This document shows positions 34,849 to 43,322 of a stretch of DNA of 64,000 nt, piece after piece. This stretch comes from Ornithinimicrobium murale (GTDB taxonomy: Bacteria > Actinomycetota > Actinomycetes > Actinomycetales > Dermatophilaceae), in NCBI RefSeq assembly GCF_003352835.1, contig NZ_QLVD01000023.1:450100-514099 (forward strand), in the 5' to 3' direction. The notes under the pieces were generated by a model that was not told the DNA's origin, searched no databases, and saw only the letters and a program-made list of their open reading frames with translations. A program made the translations under genes and the position numbers. The stretch's first letter is position 1; every line of letters begins with the position of its first letter.

Positions 34849-36663
34849 ATGGTTGACCTCTCCACCTCCCGTCTTGTCTCCTCCCTCTTCGAGGTCCGCG
34901 CCTGGACCGCCTTCGACGTCGACGGACAGGGACGAATCCTGGCCGGCCACGACGAGCTCGGCAGCACCCAGCTCGTGGAGATCGACAGCGACGGCACCCG
35001 CACCCCGCTGACCCGCCTGCCCGGCAAGTGCAGCGGCCGCTATGTCCCGGGGCGGCGCCAAGTGGTCGTGCAGCACGACCAGGGAGGCGACGAGAACCTG
35101 CAGCTCTCGCTCCTCGACCTGCCCCGCAGTGAGCCTGCAGGCCTGGACGAGCTCACCCCGCTGGTGCGCGACACCACGGCGATGCACGTGCTGCACGACA
35201 TCACCGGGTCTGCGTTGACGTACTCCACCAACCGGCGCAACCGGGTGGACATGGACGTGGTGCGTCACGACCTCGCCGACGGCACGGAGACGGTGCTCTA
35301 CGACGGTGGCGGCTATGTCGCCGACGTCGCGCCGGCCCGCGACGGCCGCTCCGTCGTCGTCACCCGCCTCAGCCTGCAGCCGGCCTCCTCCGCGCTGGAC
35401 CTCGCCGGCCCGGAGAACATCACGGCCGTGACCGACCCCGACGAGCACGCACTGCACCACCACGTGGCGTGGTCGGCGGATGGAACGGCCCTGGTGCTGT
35501 CCAGCAACCACGACCGGGAGTTCGCCGCCGTCCGCCGCCTGTCCCTGGACGGCGCGGAGTGGGCTGACCTGGTCGCCGACGAGGCCCACGACCTGCTCTG
35601 CTGGGCCAGCCCGGACGCGTCCGCGCTGATCGTGGGGACACTCGCCGACGGAGCGCTCCGACTGGCGGTGCACAATGCCGACGGAGCCCACCGACACGAC
35701 CTCGACCTCGGTGCCACCGGCATGGCAGAGGTGGTCTGGTCCGCGGACTCGACCCAGGCCGTGGTGACGGTCACCGGGCCCACGGAACCAGGCGGCATAC
35801 ACCTGATCGACCCGGCTGACGGTGCCACCAGGCGTGTCGTCTCCTCCGCCGAGGAGATGGATCCGACCACGCGGGACCTGCTGGTCCAGCCGACCACCCA
35901 CCGGGTGCCGACTCCGGACGGCGAGCAGATCCCGTGCTTCGTCTATCCGGCCGCTGGGGCGGGCGACCCGGCGCTGGCCGGTGCCGCGGTGCTGCACGTG
36001 CACGGCGGGCCGGAGGCTGCGGCCAACCAGATCTTCCACCCGGTGATCCAGGCTCTTGCCGCCAGCGGGCTGACCGTCCTGGTGCCCAACGTGCGCGGCT
36101 CCTCGGGCTACGGAAAGCGTTGGGTCTCCCTGGACGACGGGAGGCTGCGGCTGGACTCCGTGGCGGACCTGGCAGCGCTGCACGCCTGGCTGCCCTCCCA
36201 GGGGCTGGATCCCGAGCGCGCGGCGCTCTGGGGCGGCTCCTACGGCGGCTACATGGTGCTGGCCGGGGTGGCGATGCAACCGGACCTGTGGGCGGCGGGC
36301 GTCGACATCGTCGGCATCAGCTCCCTGGTGACCTTCCTGGAGAACACCTCCGACTACCGCAGGGCCTACCGCGAGCGCGAGTACGGCTGGCTCGAGCACG
36401 ACCGCGAGTTCCTGGTGGAGGCCTCCCCGATCACCTACCTGGACGACATCACCGCGCCGCTGTTCGTCATCCACGGAGCGAACGACCCGCGGGTGCCGCT
36501 GTCGGAGGCCGAGCAGATCAAGGAGGCCCTCGACGGCAAGGGCGTGCCGTGCGAGCTGCGGGTCTACCACGACGAGGGTCACGGTCTGGCCCGGCGCGAG
36601 AACAAGCTGGACGCCTACCCCGCGGCGATCGGTTTCCTGCACGCGCACCTGACCAGGGGCTGA
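34849..36663 (+). CDS. S9 family prolyl oligopeptidase-type peptidase
   Basis: A 604-residue cytoplasmic serine peptidase. The N-terminal half is a beta-propeller-like region with WD-like motifs (for example VVWSADSTQAVVTVTGP). The C-terminal alpha/beta-hydrolase carries the nucleophile in WGGSYGGYMVLAG, the acid in IHGANDPRVPL and the His in HDEGHGLARREN. The HGGP oxyanion motif appears in VLHVHGGPEAAANQ. Acylaminoacyl-peptidase-like activity is likely. xthA starts 2 bp after its stop, so the two genes are probably one transcript. Confidence 0.9.
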   Translation: MVDLSTSRLVSSLFEVRAWTAFDVDGQGRILAGHDELGSTQLVEIDSDGTRTPLTRLPGKCSGRYVPGRRQVVVQHDQGGDENLQLSLLDLPRSEPAGLDELTPLVRDTTAMHVLHDITGSALTYSTNRRNRVDMDVVRHDLADGTETVLYDGGGYVADVAPARDGRSVVVTRLSLQPASSALDLAGPENITAVTDPDEHALHHHVAWSADGTALVLSSNHDREFAAVRRLSLDGAEWADLVADEAHDLLCWASPDASALIVGTLADGALRLAVHNADGAHRHDLDLGATGMAEVVWSADSTQAVVTVTGPTEPGGIHLIDPADGATRRVVSSAEEMDPTTRDLLVQPTTHRVPTPDGEQIPCFVYPAAGAGDPALAGAAVLHVHGGPEAAANQIFHPVIQALAASGLTVLVPNVRGSSGYGKRWVSLDDGRLRLDSVADLAALHAWLPSQGLDPERAALWGGSYGGYMVLAGVAMQPDLWAAGVDIVGISSLVTFLENTSDYRRAYREREYGWLEHDREFLVEASPITYLDDITAPLFVIHGANDPRVPLSEAEQIKEALDGKGVPCELRVYHDEGHGLARRENKLDAYPAAIGFLHAHLTRG

Positions 36664-36665
36664 GC

Positions 36666-37457
36666 GTGCGGATCGCCACCTGGAACGTCAACAGCATCCG
36701 CGCCCGCGTCGACCGGGTGACCGCCTTCCTCGAGCGCCACGACGTCGATGTCCTGGCCATCCAGGAGACCAAGTGCCGGGACGACCAGTTCCCACATCTG
36801 CCGTTCGAGGCCGCAGGCTACGAGGTGGCCCACGTCGGCCTGAACCAGTGGAACGGTGTGGCCATCGCCTCGCGGGTCGGCCTGCAGGACATCCAGATCG
36901 GCTTCGACGGGATGCCTGGCTGGGGCGACCCTATCGGCGCCGAGGCGCGGGCCATCTCCGCGGTGGCCGGTGGCGTGCGGGTCGTCTCCCTCTATGTGCC
37001 CAACGGGCGGTCGCTGGACGACCCTCACATGGCCTACAAGCTGGACTGGCTGGCACACCTCGCGGAATATGCCGGCGATCGACTCACCGCCGCACCGGAG
37101 GAGCCGACGGTTCTGATGGGCGACTGGAATATCGCGCCCGAGGACGAGGATGTCTGGTCGATGGCGTTCTACGAGAACAGAACCCACGTGTCGGAGCCGG
37201 AGCGTGCCGCGTTCCGGGCGGTGCTGGATGCCGGCTTCAGCGACGTCACCCGGACTCACACGCCGGGACCCGGCACCTACACCTACTGGGACTACACCCA
37301 GCTGCGCTTTCCGAAGCGCCAGGGCATGCGCATCGACTTCGCGCTCGGCTCACCGGCCTTCGCGGCACGGGTCACCGACGCCTTCATCGACCGGGACGAG
37401 CGCAAGGGCAAGGGGGCCTCCGACCACGCTCCTGTCGTTGTCGACCTCGCTCCCTGA
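36666..37457 (+). CDS. xthA: Exodeoxyribonuclease III
   Basis: AP endonuclease/3'-5' exonuclease for base excision repair, 263 residues. Motifs of the EEP fold: TWNVNSIRARVDR, IQETKCRDDQFP (metal Glu), VSLYVPNGRS, MGDWNIAPEDEDV, the Trp/Tyr-rich TYTYWDYTQLRFPKRQGMRIDFAL and SDHAPVVVDL. The start is the GTG at 36666 immediately after the S9 peptidase stop. The length and motifs fit the single-domain ExoIII family. Confidence 0.95.
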   Translation: MRIATWNVNSIRARVDRVTAFLERHDVDVLAIQETKCRDDQFPHLPFEAAGYEVAHVGLNQWNGVAIASRVGLQDIQIGFDGMPGWGDPIGAEARAISAVAGGVRVVSLYVPNGRSLDDPHMAYKLDWLAHLAEYAGDRLTAAPEEPTVLMGDWNIAPEDEDVWSMAFYENRTHVSEPERAAFRAVLDAGFSDVTRTHTPGPGTYTYWDYTQLRFPKRQGMRIDFALGSPAFAARVTDAFIDRDERKGKGASDHAPVVVDLAP

Positions 37458-37743
37458 CTGGGGCGCGCCGCCTCCGTGCTCACGGCCGGGATCCGCGCCG
37501 TCCTGGACCTCATCACCTGAGGGTTCTTCCGAGCCACCCACCGACCCGGCGGCCTTGTCGCGCAACCCCGTTGCTATGGTGACCAGTTCCGTCGGCAGGT
37601 GGGGTGCGGAGCCCGGGGTGGCCGCGGTCTGCGAACCCCTCAATGGAGCGTCTCGACACCGCGGAGCCACGCGCTCGCACGGGCGGGGCCCTCCGGCCTG
37701 CCCGCGGAGCGCCCGTGACGAACCAGTGTTGGGAGACAACCTC
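37458..37743. other. Gene-free stretch upstream of lipoprotein gene
   Basis: About 286 bp between xthA and the lipoprotein gene. I see no reading frame with a plausible start, no clear RNA gene and no strong dyad. It presumably carries the lipoprotein promoter; a TATGGT box near 37574 is only a weak candidate. Confidence 0.4.
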
Positions 37744-38955
37744 ATGCATGCCCGTTTTGCCCGCCGCCTCACTGCCCTGGGGCTGGCATCGACCCTCCTC
37801 CTCGCCGCGTGCGGAGGCTCCGACGAGCAGGCCGTCCTGGAGGACGCCGCTGCCGAGCTCGAGGACGACCTGACCGACTCCACGGCCGAGGAGGAGCCGG
37901 CAGCGGAGCCCGAGGAGGAGGCCACGGAGGAGCCCGCTGAGCAGCTCCGGAGCGGAACGGCCACGACGCTGGGGTCCGTGCCGGACCTGGACTGGACCGA
38001 GGTCGCGGAGTCCGCGGACGCCCTGTTGTTGGCCCCGGGCGTGCGGATGCGCGTCACCCAGGTCGCCGAGCTCGAGGAGATCCCGGCAGACCTCGCGGCC
38101 GAGGTGGCCACTTCCGCGGGCGACGGCCCGGTCCTGCCCGCCGACGGCGAGAAGGTCCTCGTGGCGACCGTCCTGTCCGAGGACTCCGGGTGGGAGATCG
38201 GTGACAACCGTGCCCCCAAGACCGAGGGTCACGTGCGACTCCAGGGCAGCCCGGCCGGCGGCGGCCTCATCGCCCAGCTCGGCTCCGGTGAGCGCTGGCA
38301 GCAGACCTATCTGGTGTCGGTGCCCACCGACGCCGGCCCCGAGGACGCGGTGCTCGAGCTCAAGACCGGGGACGCAACGCAGTCCGTCAGCCTGGTCGAC
38401 GGCCTGCGCACCTCCTCCGACGTGGAGCACATCTATCAGGCCGGCTCCGCGGTGACCCTCGAGGGCGACGGTGCCTACAGCCACGTCTTCGACAGCTGGG
38501 GCAGCGGCACGCACGAGATCAACGGCCAGGTCACCGGTGCCGTGATCTCCCCCTATGTCGGCGGGTGGGCCAGGCCGGGCCAGGTCTTCCTCGGCCTGGA
38601 TCTCGACGCGCGGGACGACACCGGCGTCGACGACGACCTCACCGACCTGCAGCTCGAGCTGCCTGACGGCACCACGATCACCCCGGAGAACGACTTCTCC
38701 TCCCTGCGGAACCGCTTCGTCGAGACCGCCTGGTTCCAGGTGCCCGCCGACTCCGAGCAGATCACACTGCACGTGCTGCCCAAGGCCAAGGCCGGCACCA
38801 AGGACATCGACTTCGAGTCCCCGGTCGAGGTGCAGCTCACCATCGAGGGTGTGCCTGCCCGCGGCGCCGACTCCGGCGACCAGGCCTCTGCCACCGAGGC
38901 CCCGGCCTCCACGGACAAGAGCACGACGACCAAGGAGCCCAGCTCCACGGACTGA
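37744..38955 (+). CDS. Secreted lipoprotein of unknown function
   Basis: A 403-residue lipoprotein. The signal peptide ends in a lipobox LLLAAC with lipidated C23. It is followed by an acidic Glu-rich linker (about 24-70), two beta-rich regions of about 130 residues each (one around TATTLGSVPDLDWTEVAESADALLLAPGVRMRV, one around AVISPYVGGWARPGQVFLGLDLDARDDTG) and a Thr/Ser/Lys-rich tail. The ATG at 37744 has GGGAGA upstream. No known domain was recognised. The beta-sandwich look suggests a cell-wall binding or DUF4352-like extracellular module. Confidence 0.75.
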   Translation: MHARFARRLTALGLASTLLLAACGGSDEQAVLEDAAAELEDDLTDSTAEEEPAAEPEEEATEEPAEQLRSGTATTLGSVPDLDWTEVAESADALLLAPGVRMRVTQVAELEEIPADLAAEVATSAGDGPVLPADGEKVLVATVLSEDSGWEIGDNRAPKTEGHVRLQGSPAGGGLIAQLGSGERWQQTYLVSVPTDAGPEDAVLELKTGDATQSVSLVDGLRTSSDVEHIYQAGSAVTLEGDGAYSHVFDSWGSGTHEINGQVTGAVISPYVGGWARPGQVFLGLDLDARDDTGVDDDLTDLQLELPDGTTITPENDFSSLRNRFVETAWFQVPADSEQITLHVLPKAKAGTKDIDFESPVEVQLTIEGVPARGADSGDQASATEAPASTDKSTTTKEPSSTD

Positions 38956-38970
38956 AGCCGGGGGTCTTTT

Positions 38971-39004
38971 CCGGCCGGCTTGTCCGGCCGGCTTGTCCGG
39001 CCGG
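38971..39004. terminator. Tandem palindromic terminator
   Basis: Three copies of CCGGCCGG spaced by CTTGT (13-bp period: 38971, 38984, 38997) lie after a TCTTTT run, between the convergent lipoprotein and phosphotransferase genes. Any two copies can form an 8-bp stem, so it can stop both transcripts. Confidence 0.6.
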
Positions 39005-40057
39005 TCAGTCCAGCACTGCACCCAGGCGCGCCAGCAGGGTGTCGGCACGTTCGGCATACACCGGGTCGGCTCCCTGCTGGACCCGCCGCCGGAAGTGCAG
39101 GGCCACGAAGAACACCTCGTTGACCAGCCAGCAGCGACCGCGGGCGGCGAGTGCTGCCGGATCACCCTGGCCACCGGCGGCGACATAGGCGCCGAGGTAG
39201 CGCTCGATCCGCTCCCGGCTGAGCCGGAGGTACCACGGCTCGAGCCACACCTCGCCGCCGATGAAGGCCAGGTCGCGTGCCGGGTCGCCGATGCCGGCCC
39301 ACTCCCAGTCGACATAGCGGGGCGTCCCACCGGAGACCAGGATGTTGGGCACCGCGGCGTCACCGTGGACCAGGGAGAACCGGTCCAGCCGCGCGAACTC
39401 CGGCTCGGTGGCCGCGAACAGGGCGCGCACCCGCGGCCACAGTTGGGCGATGTCAGCCGCCGCGACCAGGTCGGGGTGGTGGTCGGTCCACCACTGCAGG
39501 CTGGCCTCACCGGCACCGAGCATGCTCAACCGTGGCTCCAGACGGTCGGTGGCCGTCACGTCGCCGTGACCGTCGAAGGTCACCTCGTGCAGCCGGGCGA
39601 GCTGGGCCGCGTGGGCGGCCAACAAGTCGTCGGTCCAGCCGGCTGCCGGGCGCGGGTGGCCGGGGACGTGCTCGACCACCATGTATGCCGCACCACCTGT
39701 CGGGCTGCCCAGCTCGGCTCCGATCGGGTCACCCGAGGTGGCCAGGTGGATCGGGCGCGGGCCGAGCCCGTCCGGGGCCGCGACGAGCGCGGCGAACTCC
39801 TCCGACATCGGGCGCGGCAGCGCCGCGATGTCGCGGGGGACGCGCACGACCACGGCACGTGGTCCCTGGCGAGCACGGAGGTCGGCGAGCTCGCGGGAGA
39901 TCACCAGCCATGCGGCATACGACTCCCCCGTTCCGATCAGGGTCGCATCCGGTGACGGTCGCTCCGGGACACCCCGCCCGTCATCGAGCCACTCCGGGTG
40001 GTCCGCGACCAGTGAGGCGACCGACTCGGCCGTGGTCAGGTCGTTGGGGTCACTCAC
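39005..40057 (-). CDS. Aminoglycoside-phosphotransferase-like kinase
   Basis: A 350-residue protein-kinase-fold phosphotransferase. It has an N-lobe with VVVRVPR (Lys replaced by Arg in the usual ATP strand). The catalytic loop is LVHGDAAVPNILVSGG, with the Brenner-type HGD...N, and the metal motif is YVDWEWAGIGDPARDLAFIGG. Such proteins phosphorylate small alcohols, amino sugars or antibiotics, but most are metabolic kinases and a resistance role is not implied. It overlaps the HhH-GPD gene upstream by 4 bp. Confidence 0.85.
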   Translation of the reverse strand: MSDPNDLTTAESVASLVADHPEWLDDGRGVPERPSPDATLIGTGESYAAWLVISRELADLRARQGPRAVVVRVPRDIAALPRPMSEEFAALVAAPDGLGPRPIHLATSGDPIGAELGSPTGGAAYMVVEHVPGHPRPAAGWTDDLLAAHAAQLARLHEVTFDGHGDVTATDRLEPRLSMLGAGEASLQWWTDHHPDLVAAADIAQLWPRVRALFAATEPEFARLDRFSLVHGDAAVPNILVSGGTPRYVDWEWAGIGDPARDLAFIGGEVWLEPWYLRLSRERIERYLGAYVAAGGQGDPAALAARGRCWLVNEVFFVALHFRRRVQQGADPVYAERADTLLARLGAVLD

Positions 40058-40638
40058 TGCCCGGCAGCAGCCTTGGCGGCCGCCTTCTTCTCCTTCTTAT
40101 AGGCACGCACCTGGAGCATGCTCTCGGCGTCGACCACGTCCGCGATCGACATGTGCACGCCCTCCCGCCCGTAGTCTCCGGCCGCCTCGCGCCACCCTGG
40201 TGTGGACAGGCCGCGCTGCTTGCCGAGCAGGGCCAGGAAGATCTTCGCCTTCTGGTCACCGAAGCCGGGCAGGGCCTTGAGCCGCTTCAGGATCTCGCCA
40301 CCCTCGGGGTGACCGATGGCCCAGAGCGATCCGGTGTCGCCGTCGTAGTCGCGCACGATCGCGGTGGCCAGGTCGTGAACCCGTTGGCCCATCGACTTCG
40401 GGAAGCGGTGGACGGCCGGCGGCGTCGCACAGACGGCGATGAACTCGTCGGGGTCCATGGCGGCGATCTGACCCGGGTCACACGCTCCCAGGCGCTCCTC
40501 GAGCTTGCGCGGCCCGGCGAAGGCCACCTCCATCGGGATCTGCTGGTCCAGCAGCATGCCGGTCAGCAGGGCAAAGGGGTTCTCGGCGAGCAGGCGGTCC
40601 GCCTCTGGGTCGCCGACGAGGTGCAGTTCACGGCTCAT
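40054..40638 (-). CDS. HhH-GPD base-excision DNA repair protein
   Basis: A 194-residue protein of the endonuclease III/AlkA structural class. Features are LLTGMLLDQQIPMEVAFAGPRKLEERLG (first helices) and the hairpin plus Gly-rich turn LKALPGFGDQKAKIFLALLGKQ, with a following Asp/Glu-rich helix. No C-terminal four-Cys cluster is present, so it lacks the FeS domain of Nth. The Lys/Ala-rich tail (KKEKKAAAKAAAG) may bind DNA. This small family is common in actinobacteria; its lesion specificity is not established. Confidence 0.85.
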   Translation of the reverse strand: MSRELHLVGDPEADRLLAENPFALLTGMLLDQQIPMEVAFAGPRKLEERLGACDPGQIAAMDPDEFIAVCATPPAVHRFPKSMGQRVHDLATAIVRDYDGDTGSLWAIGHPEGGEILKRLKALPGFGDQKAKIFLALLGKQRGLSTPGWREAAGDYGREGVHMSIADVVDAESMLQVRAYKKEKKAAAKAAAGQ

Positions 40639-40680
40639 GGGTCCAGGGTACGTCCACCCCGCCCGCCGCAGCCTGAGCAG

Positions 40681-42432
40681 TCACCCACCCCTGCCTGTCG
40701 ACGCCGCCTGAGCAGTCCTCTCCGCGCCGCCCATGCGGCGCCAGCCGAGGGCGAGCGCGATGAGGGCGGCCGCGAACGTGGCCAGCGCCGCCCCGGCGAA
40801 GACGGTCTGCACCTGGACGACGGCGGCGTCCAGCAGGGCTTCTGAGTCCGTCGGGTCCGGCAGCTGGTTGACCTCCTGCTGGAACCGGCGCAACCCGACC
40901 GCGGTGAGGAGCGCCAGCCCGACGACCATCCCGACCATCCGGGAGACCACCACCAGGGAGCTCACCGTCCCGTGGGTGCTGTGGGTGGAGTCCGCGAGGG
41001 CAGCGTCGTTGACCGGGGCGATGGCCAGTCCGATGCCGAAGCCGGCCACGACCAGCAGGAGGGTGCCCACGCCCGGCTCGTCGAGGGCGCCGCGGGTCCA
41101 CCCGGACATCCCCCAGAGTGCCAGGGCGGTGGCCGCCAGGCCGGGCGCGGCGACGATGCCGGGAGCCAGTCGTCTGAGCAGCAGGCCGCCGATCACGGCA
41201 CCCACCGGCACGGCGACGAGGAACTGGACGAGCACGAAGGCGGCCTCGGTCTCCGAGGTGCCCTCGGTGAGCCGGGCCAGGAGCGGCACGTCGACCACCA
41301 CGGCGACGATGGCGGTGCCGACCAGCAGGCTGACCACGAGAGCCGGGACGACCTTGCCGTGCACGACACCCCGCGCGATCAGCGGCTGGGCTGCGGTGCG
41401 CTGGCGGACCACGAAGGCGACAACGGCCAGCGCCCCGACCGGCAGCAACCACAGCCCCCACGGGCCGAGCACCTCCTGGGCCGGGTCGGCCGAGGAGAAG
41501 GTCAGCACCAGGCTGCCCAACGCGATGGCGATGAACAGGGCGCCGAGCACGTCGGCCTGCAGCAGAACGGGCAGCCATCGGCGCGCAGTCAGCAGCAGGA
41601 GGAGGAGCAGGGCCAGCCCGGCGACCAGGCCGACCGGCGTCAGCACCCGCGAGGTGGACTCCCCGAACGGGACGAACGGCCCGCCGAGCTCGACCGAGGT
41701 GGTCAGCGACTCCGGGGCGATGAGCGCCAAGGACCCGGCCGCCACCGCGACCAGGGCAACAAGCCAGGCCAGGACGGTCACGATCCCGCTCCGGCCAGGC
41801 CTGCCGTCCGCCTGGCCCGCGGTCACCCCCTCGGGCCGGATCAGCCACACGCCGACCAGGAACAGCACCCCGAGGAGCGCGTTGACCCAGAAGATCCCCC
41901 GCCAGTCGCTGACCAGCAGGATCGCGGCGCCCAGCAACGGCCCCAGGACGGAGCCGAACTCCTGGACCGCACCGACGATGCCCAGCGGCAGGCCGCGCCG
42001 ACCCGGCGGCCAGAGGTCGGCCACGATCGCCAGGGTGGCCGGGACCAGCCCGCCACCACCGAGCCCCTGGAAGAACCGGCCGCCGATCATCACCGGGAGC
42101 TCGACGGCGATGCCGGTGACGAGCGAGCCGACGACAAAGATGCCCAGGCAGGCCAGCAGGATGGTGCGGCGGGAGACCAGGTCGGCCAGCCGACCGATCA
42201 GGGGCAGCACGGCGATATAGCCCAGCAGGAAGCCGGAGATGATCGGCGTGCCCTTCTGCAGTGACTCAATGCCCAGGCCCGCGCCGGCCATCATGTCCGT
42301 CAGAGCCAGCACCACGACATACGTGTCGGCGGCGGCGAGCGCGACGGCGACCGAGGCGACGGTCAGCAGCGACCGGGCACCCCGGGGCTGGCCGGTGCCG
42401 GGCTCGGCGGACACCGTCGAGGTGGCCCCCAC
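40681..42432 (-). CDS. MFS exporter (P55-like, paired with LprG)
   Basis: A 583-residue, about 14-helix major facilitator of the DHA2/EmrB class. Motif A is GRLADLVSRRTILLAC and motif C-like segments are GGGLVPATLAIVADLWPPGRRGLPLGIVGAVQEFGSVLGPLLGA. Its GTG start lies 1 bp after the stop of the LprG-type lipoprotein gene. In mycobacteria the lprG-Rv1410c pair moves triacylglycerol and lipoarabinomannan-type lipids to the outside, so the same job is likely here. It would otherwise be annotated as a drug efflux pump. Confidence 0.88.
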   Translation of the reverse strand: MGATSTVSAEPGTGQPRGARSLLTVASVAVALAAADTYVVVLALTDMMAGAGLGIESLQKGTPIISGFLLGYIAVLPLIGRLADLVSRRTILLACLGIFVVGSLVTGIAVELPVMIGGRFFQGLGGGGLVPATLAIVADLWPPGRRGLPLGIVGAVQEFGSVLGPLLGAAILLVSDWRGIFWVNALLGVLFLVGVWLIRPEGVTAGQADGRPGRSGIVTVLAWLVALVAVAAGSLALIAPESLTTSVELGGPFVPFGESTSRVLTPVGLVAGLALLLLLLLTARRWLPVLLQADVLGALFIAIALGSLVLTFSSADPAQEVLGPWGLWLLPVGALAVVAFVVRQRTAAQPLIARGVVHGKVVPALVVSLLVGTAIVAVVVDVPLLARLTEGTSETEAAFVLVQFLVAVPVGAVIGGLLLRRLAPGIVAAPGLAATALALWGMSGWTRGALDEPGVGTLLLVVAGFGIGLAIAPVNDAALADSTHSTHGTVSSLVVVSRMVGMVVGLALLTAVGLRRFQQEVNQLPDPTDSEALLDAAVVQVQTVFAGAALATFAAALIALALGWRRMGGAERTAQAASTGRGG

Positions 42433-42433
42433 G

Positions 42434-43165
42434 TCAGGGAGCGGTGACGGTGACCGGCTCGCCGTACTGGTCGATGGTCACCTGGTAGGTCGCGTCGTCC
42501 GGCGGGTAGAAGGGTCCGGTGATCGTCACGGTGCGGACCTCCCAGTCCTCCTCGATCAGGCCGTACTCGACGTCGAATTCCTGGGTCTCATCGCCCACGA
42601 AGAGCAGGTCGACGACCGCCTGACCAGGCACGGTGCCGGTGATCTGCTGGGTGACGTCGGCGCCGACCCGGGTCTGCTCCCCGAACGCCGCACCCTCGGT
42701 CTGGGTCAGCAGACCGGCCAGGCCGCTGTCCACGTCAAAGAGCCTGGCCGGGTCCGGGACGCCCAGGTCGTCCGGTGTGGTGGAGATGAAGTCGGGGGCG
42801 AAGGGCAGTTTCACATAGAGCGTGTCGTCCACCGCGATCGTGGGGACATCGGCCTGGATCCCGGAGACGTTGGCGGTGATCGTGCCGTCGAAGGCGGGGG
42901 GTTCCATCGTCCCGCTGCCCTCGGCCTTGAGGACGATGGCGCTGTCCGGCAGGTCGACACCCTCCAGGACCAGGTGCACACTGCCGGCCTTCGAGAGCAC
43001 GCTGTGGGCCTGCTCGAGCCGGTCGGCGGCCGTGGCCTCGGTCGTGGTCTCCTCGTCGGTGTCCTCGGACTCCTCGTCGCCACTGCACGCGGTCAGGGTC
43101 AGCGCGGTCGCCGCCGCGAGCGCGAGCGACAGGCTCGCTCGCCTCGTGTGCCGGTTGCTCCTCAT
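42434..43165 (-). CDS. lprG: LppX/LprAFG-family lipoprotein
   Basis: A 243-residue lipoprotein. The lipobox is LTAC with C27, followed by an acidic Thr/Glu linker (28-46) and the LppX_LprAFG fold (ADRLEQAHSVLSKAGSVHLVLEG... to the end), a half-barrel with a hydrophobic pocket for acyl chains. It is translationally coupled to the downstream MFS exporter, the same order as mycobacterial lprG-P55. The symbol is assigned by family and synteny. A CGGCATACTG motif lies 36 bp before the start. Confidence 0.88.
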   Translation of the reverse strand: MRSNRHTRRASLSLALAAATALTLTACSGDEESEDTDEETTTEATAADRLEQAHSVLSKAGSVHLVLEGVDLPDSAIVLKAEGSGTMEPPAFDGTITANVSGIQADVPTIAVDDTLYVKLPFAPDFISTTPDDLGVPDPARLFDVDSGLAGLLTQTEGAAFGEQTRVGADVTQQITGTVPGQAVVDLLFVGDETQEFDVEYGLIEEDWEVRTVTITGPFYPPDDATYQVTIDQYGEPVTVTAP

Positions 43166-43251
43166 GGTCCCCTCCGTGCCGATCGCAGATGTCCTGTCGT
43201 CAGTATGCCGTCACTCACCGGGTGCGACGGGACCCGTTGGGGTGTGGTTCC

Positions 43252-43291
43252 GGATCGGGGGGACCGTCGGTGCGTCCGGTCCCCCCGATCC
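43252..43291 (-). terminator. clpB terminator hairpin
   Basis: Perfect 14-bp arms GGATCGGGGGGACC (43252-43265) and GGTCCCCCCGATCC (43278-43291) around a 12-base loop, 32 bp after the clpB stop on the minus strand, with outer GGGGTG/CACCCC pairs extending the stem. Confidence 0.8.
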
Positions 43292-43322
43292 TCACCCCAC
43301 GGTCCGCTCGGTCGGACGGGGG

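Noticed and set aside
37458..37743. Small reading frames and a TATGGT promoter upstream of the lipoprotein gene
   Set aside because: Frames lack starts with ribosome sites, and the box has no correctly spaced -35.
39005..40057. Antibiotic-resistance aminoglycoside kinase
   Set aside because: Only the general kinase-fold motifs are present; the context is DNA repair and housekeeping, and most such actinobacterial proteins are metabolic.
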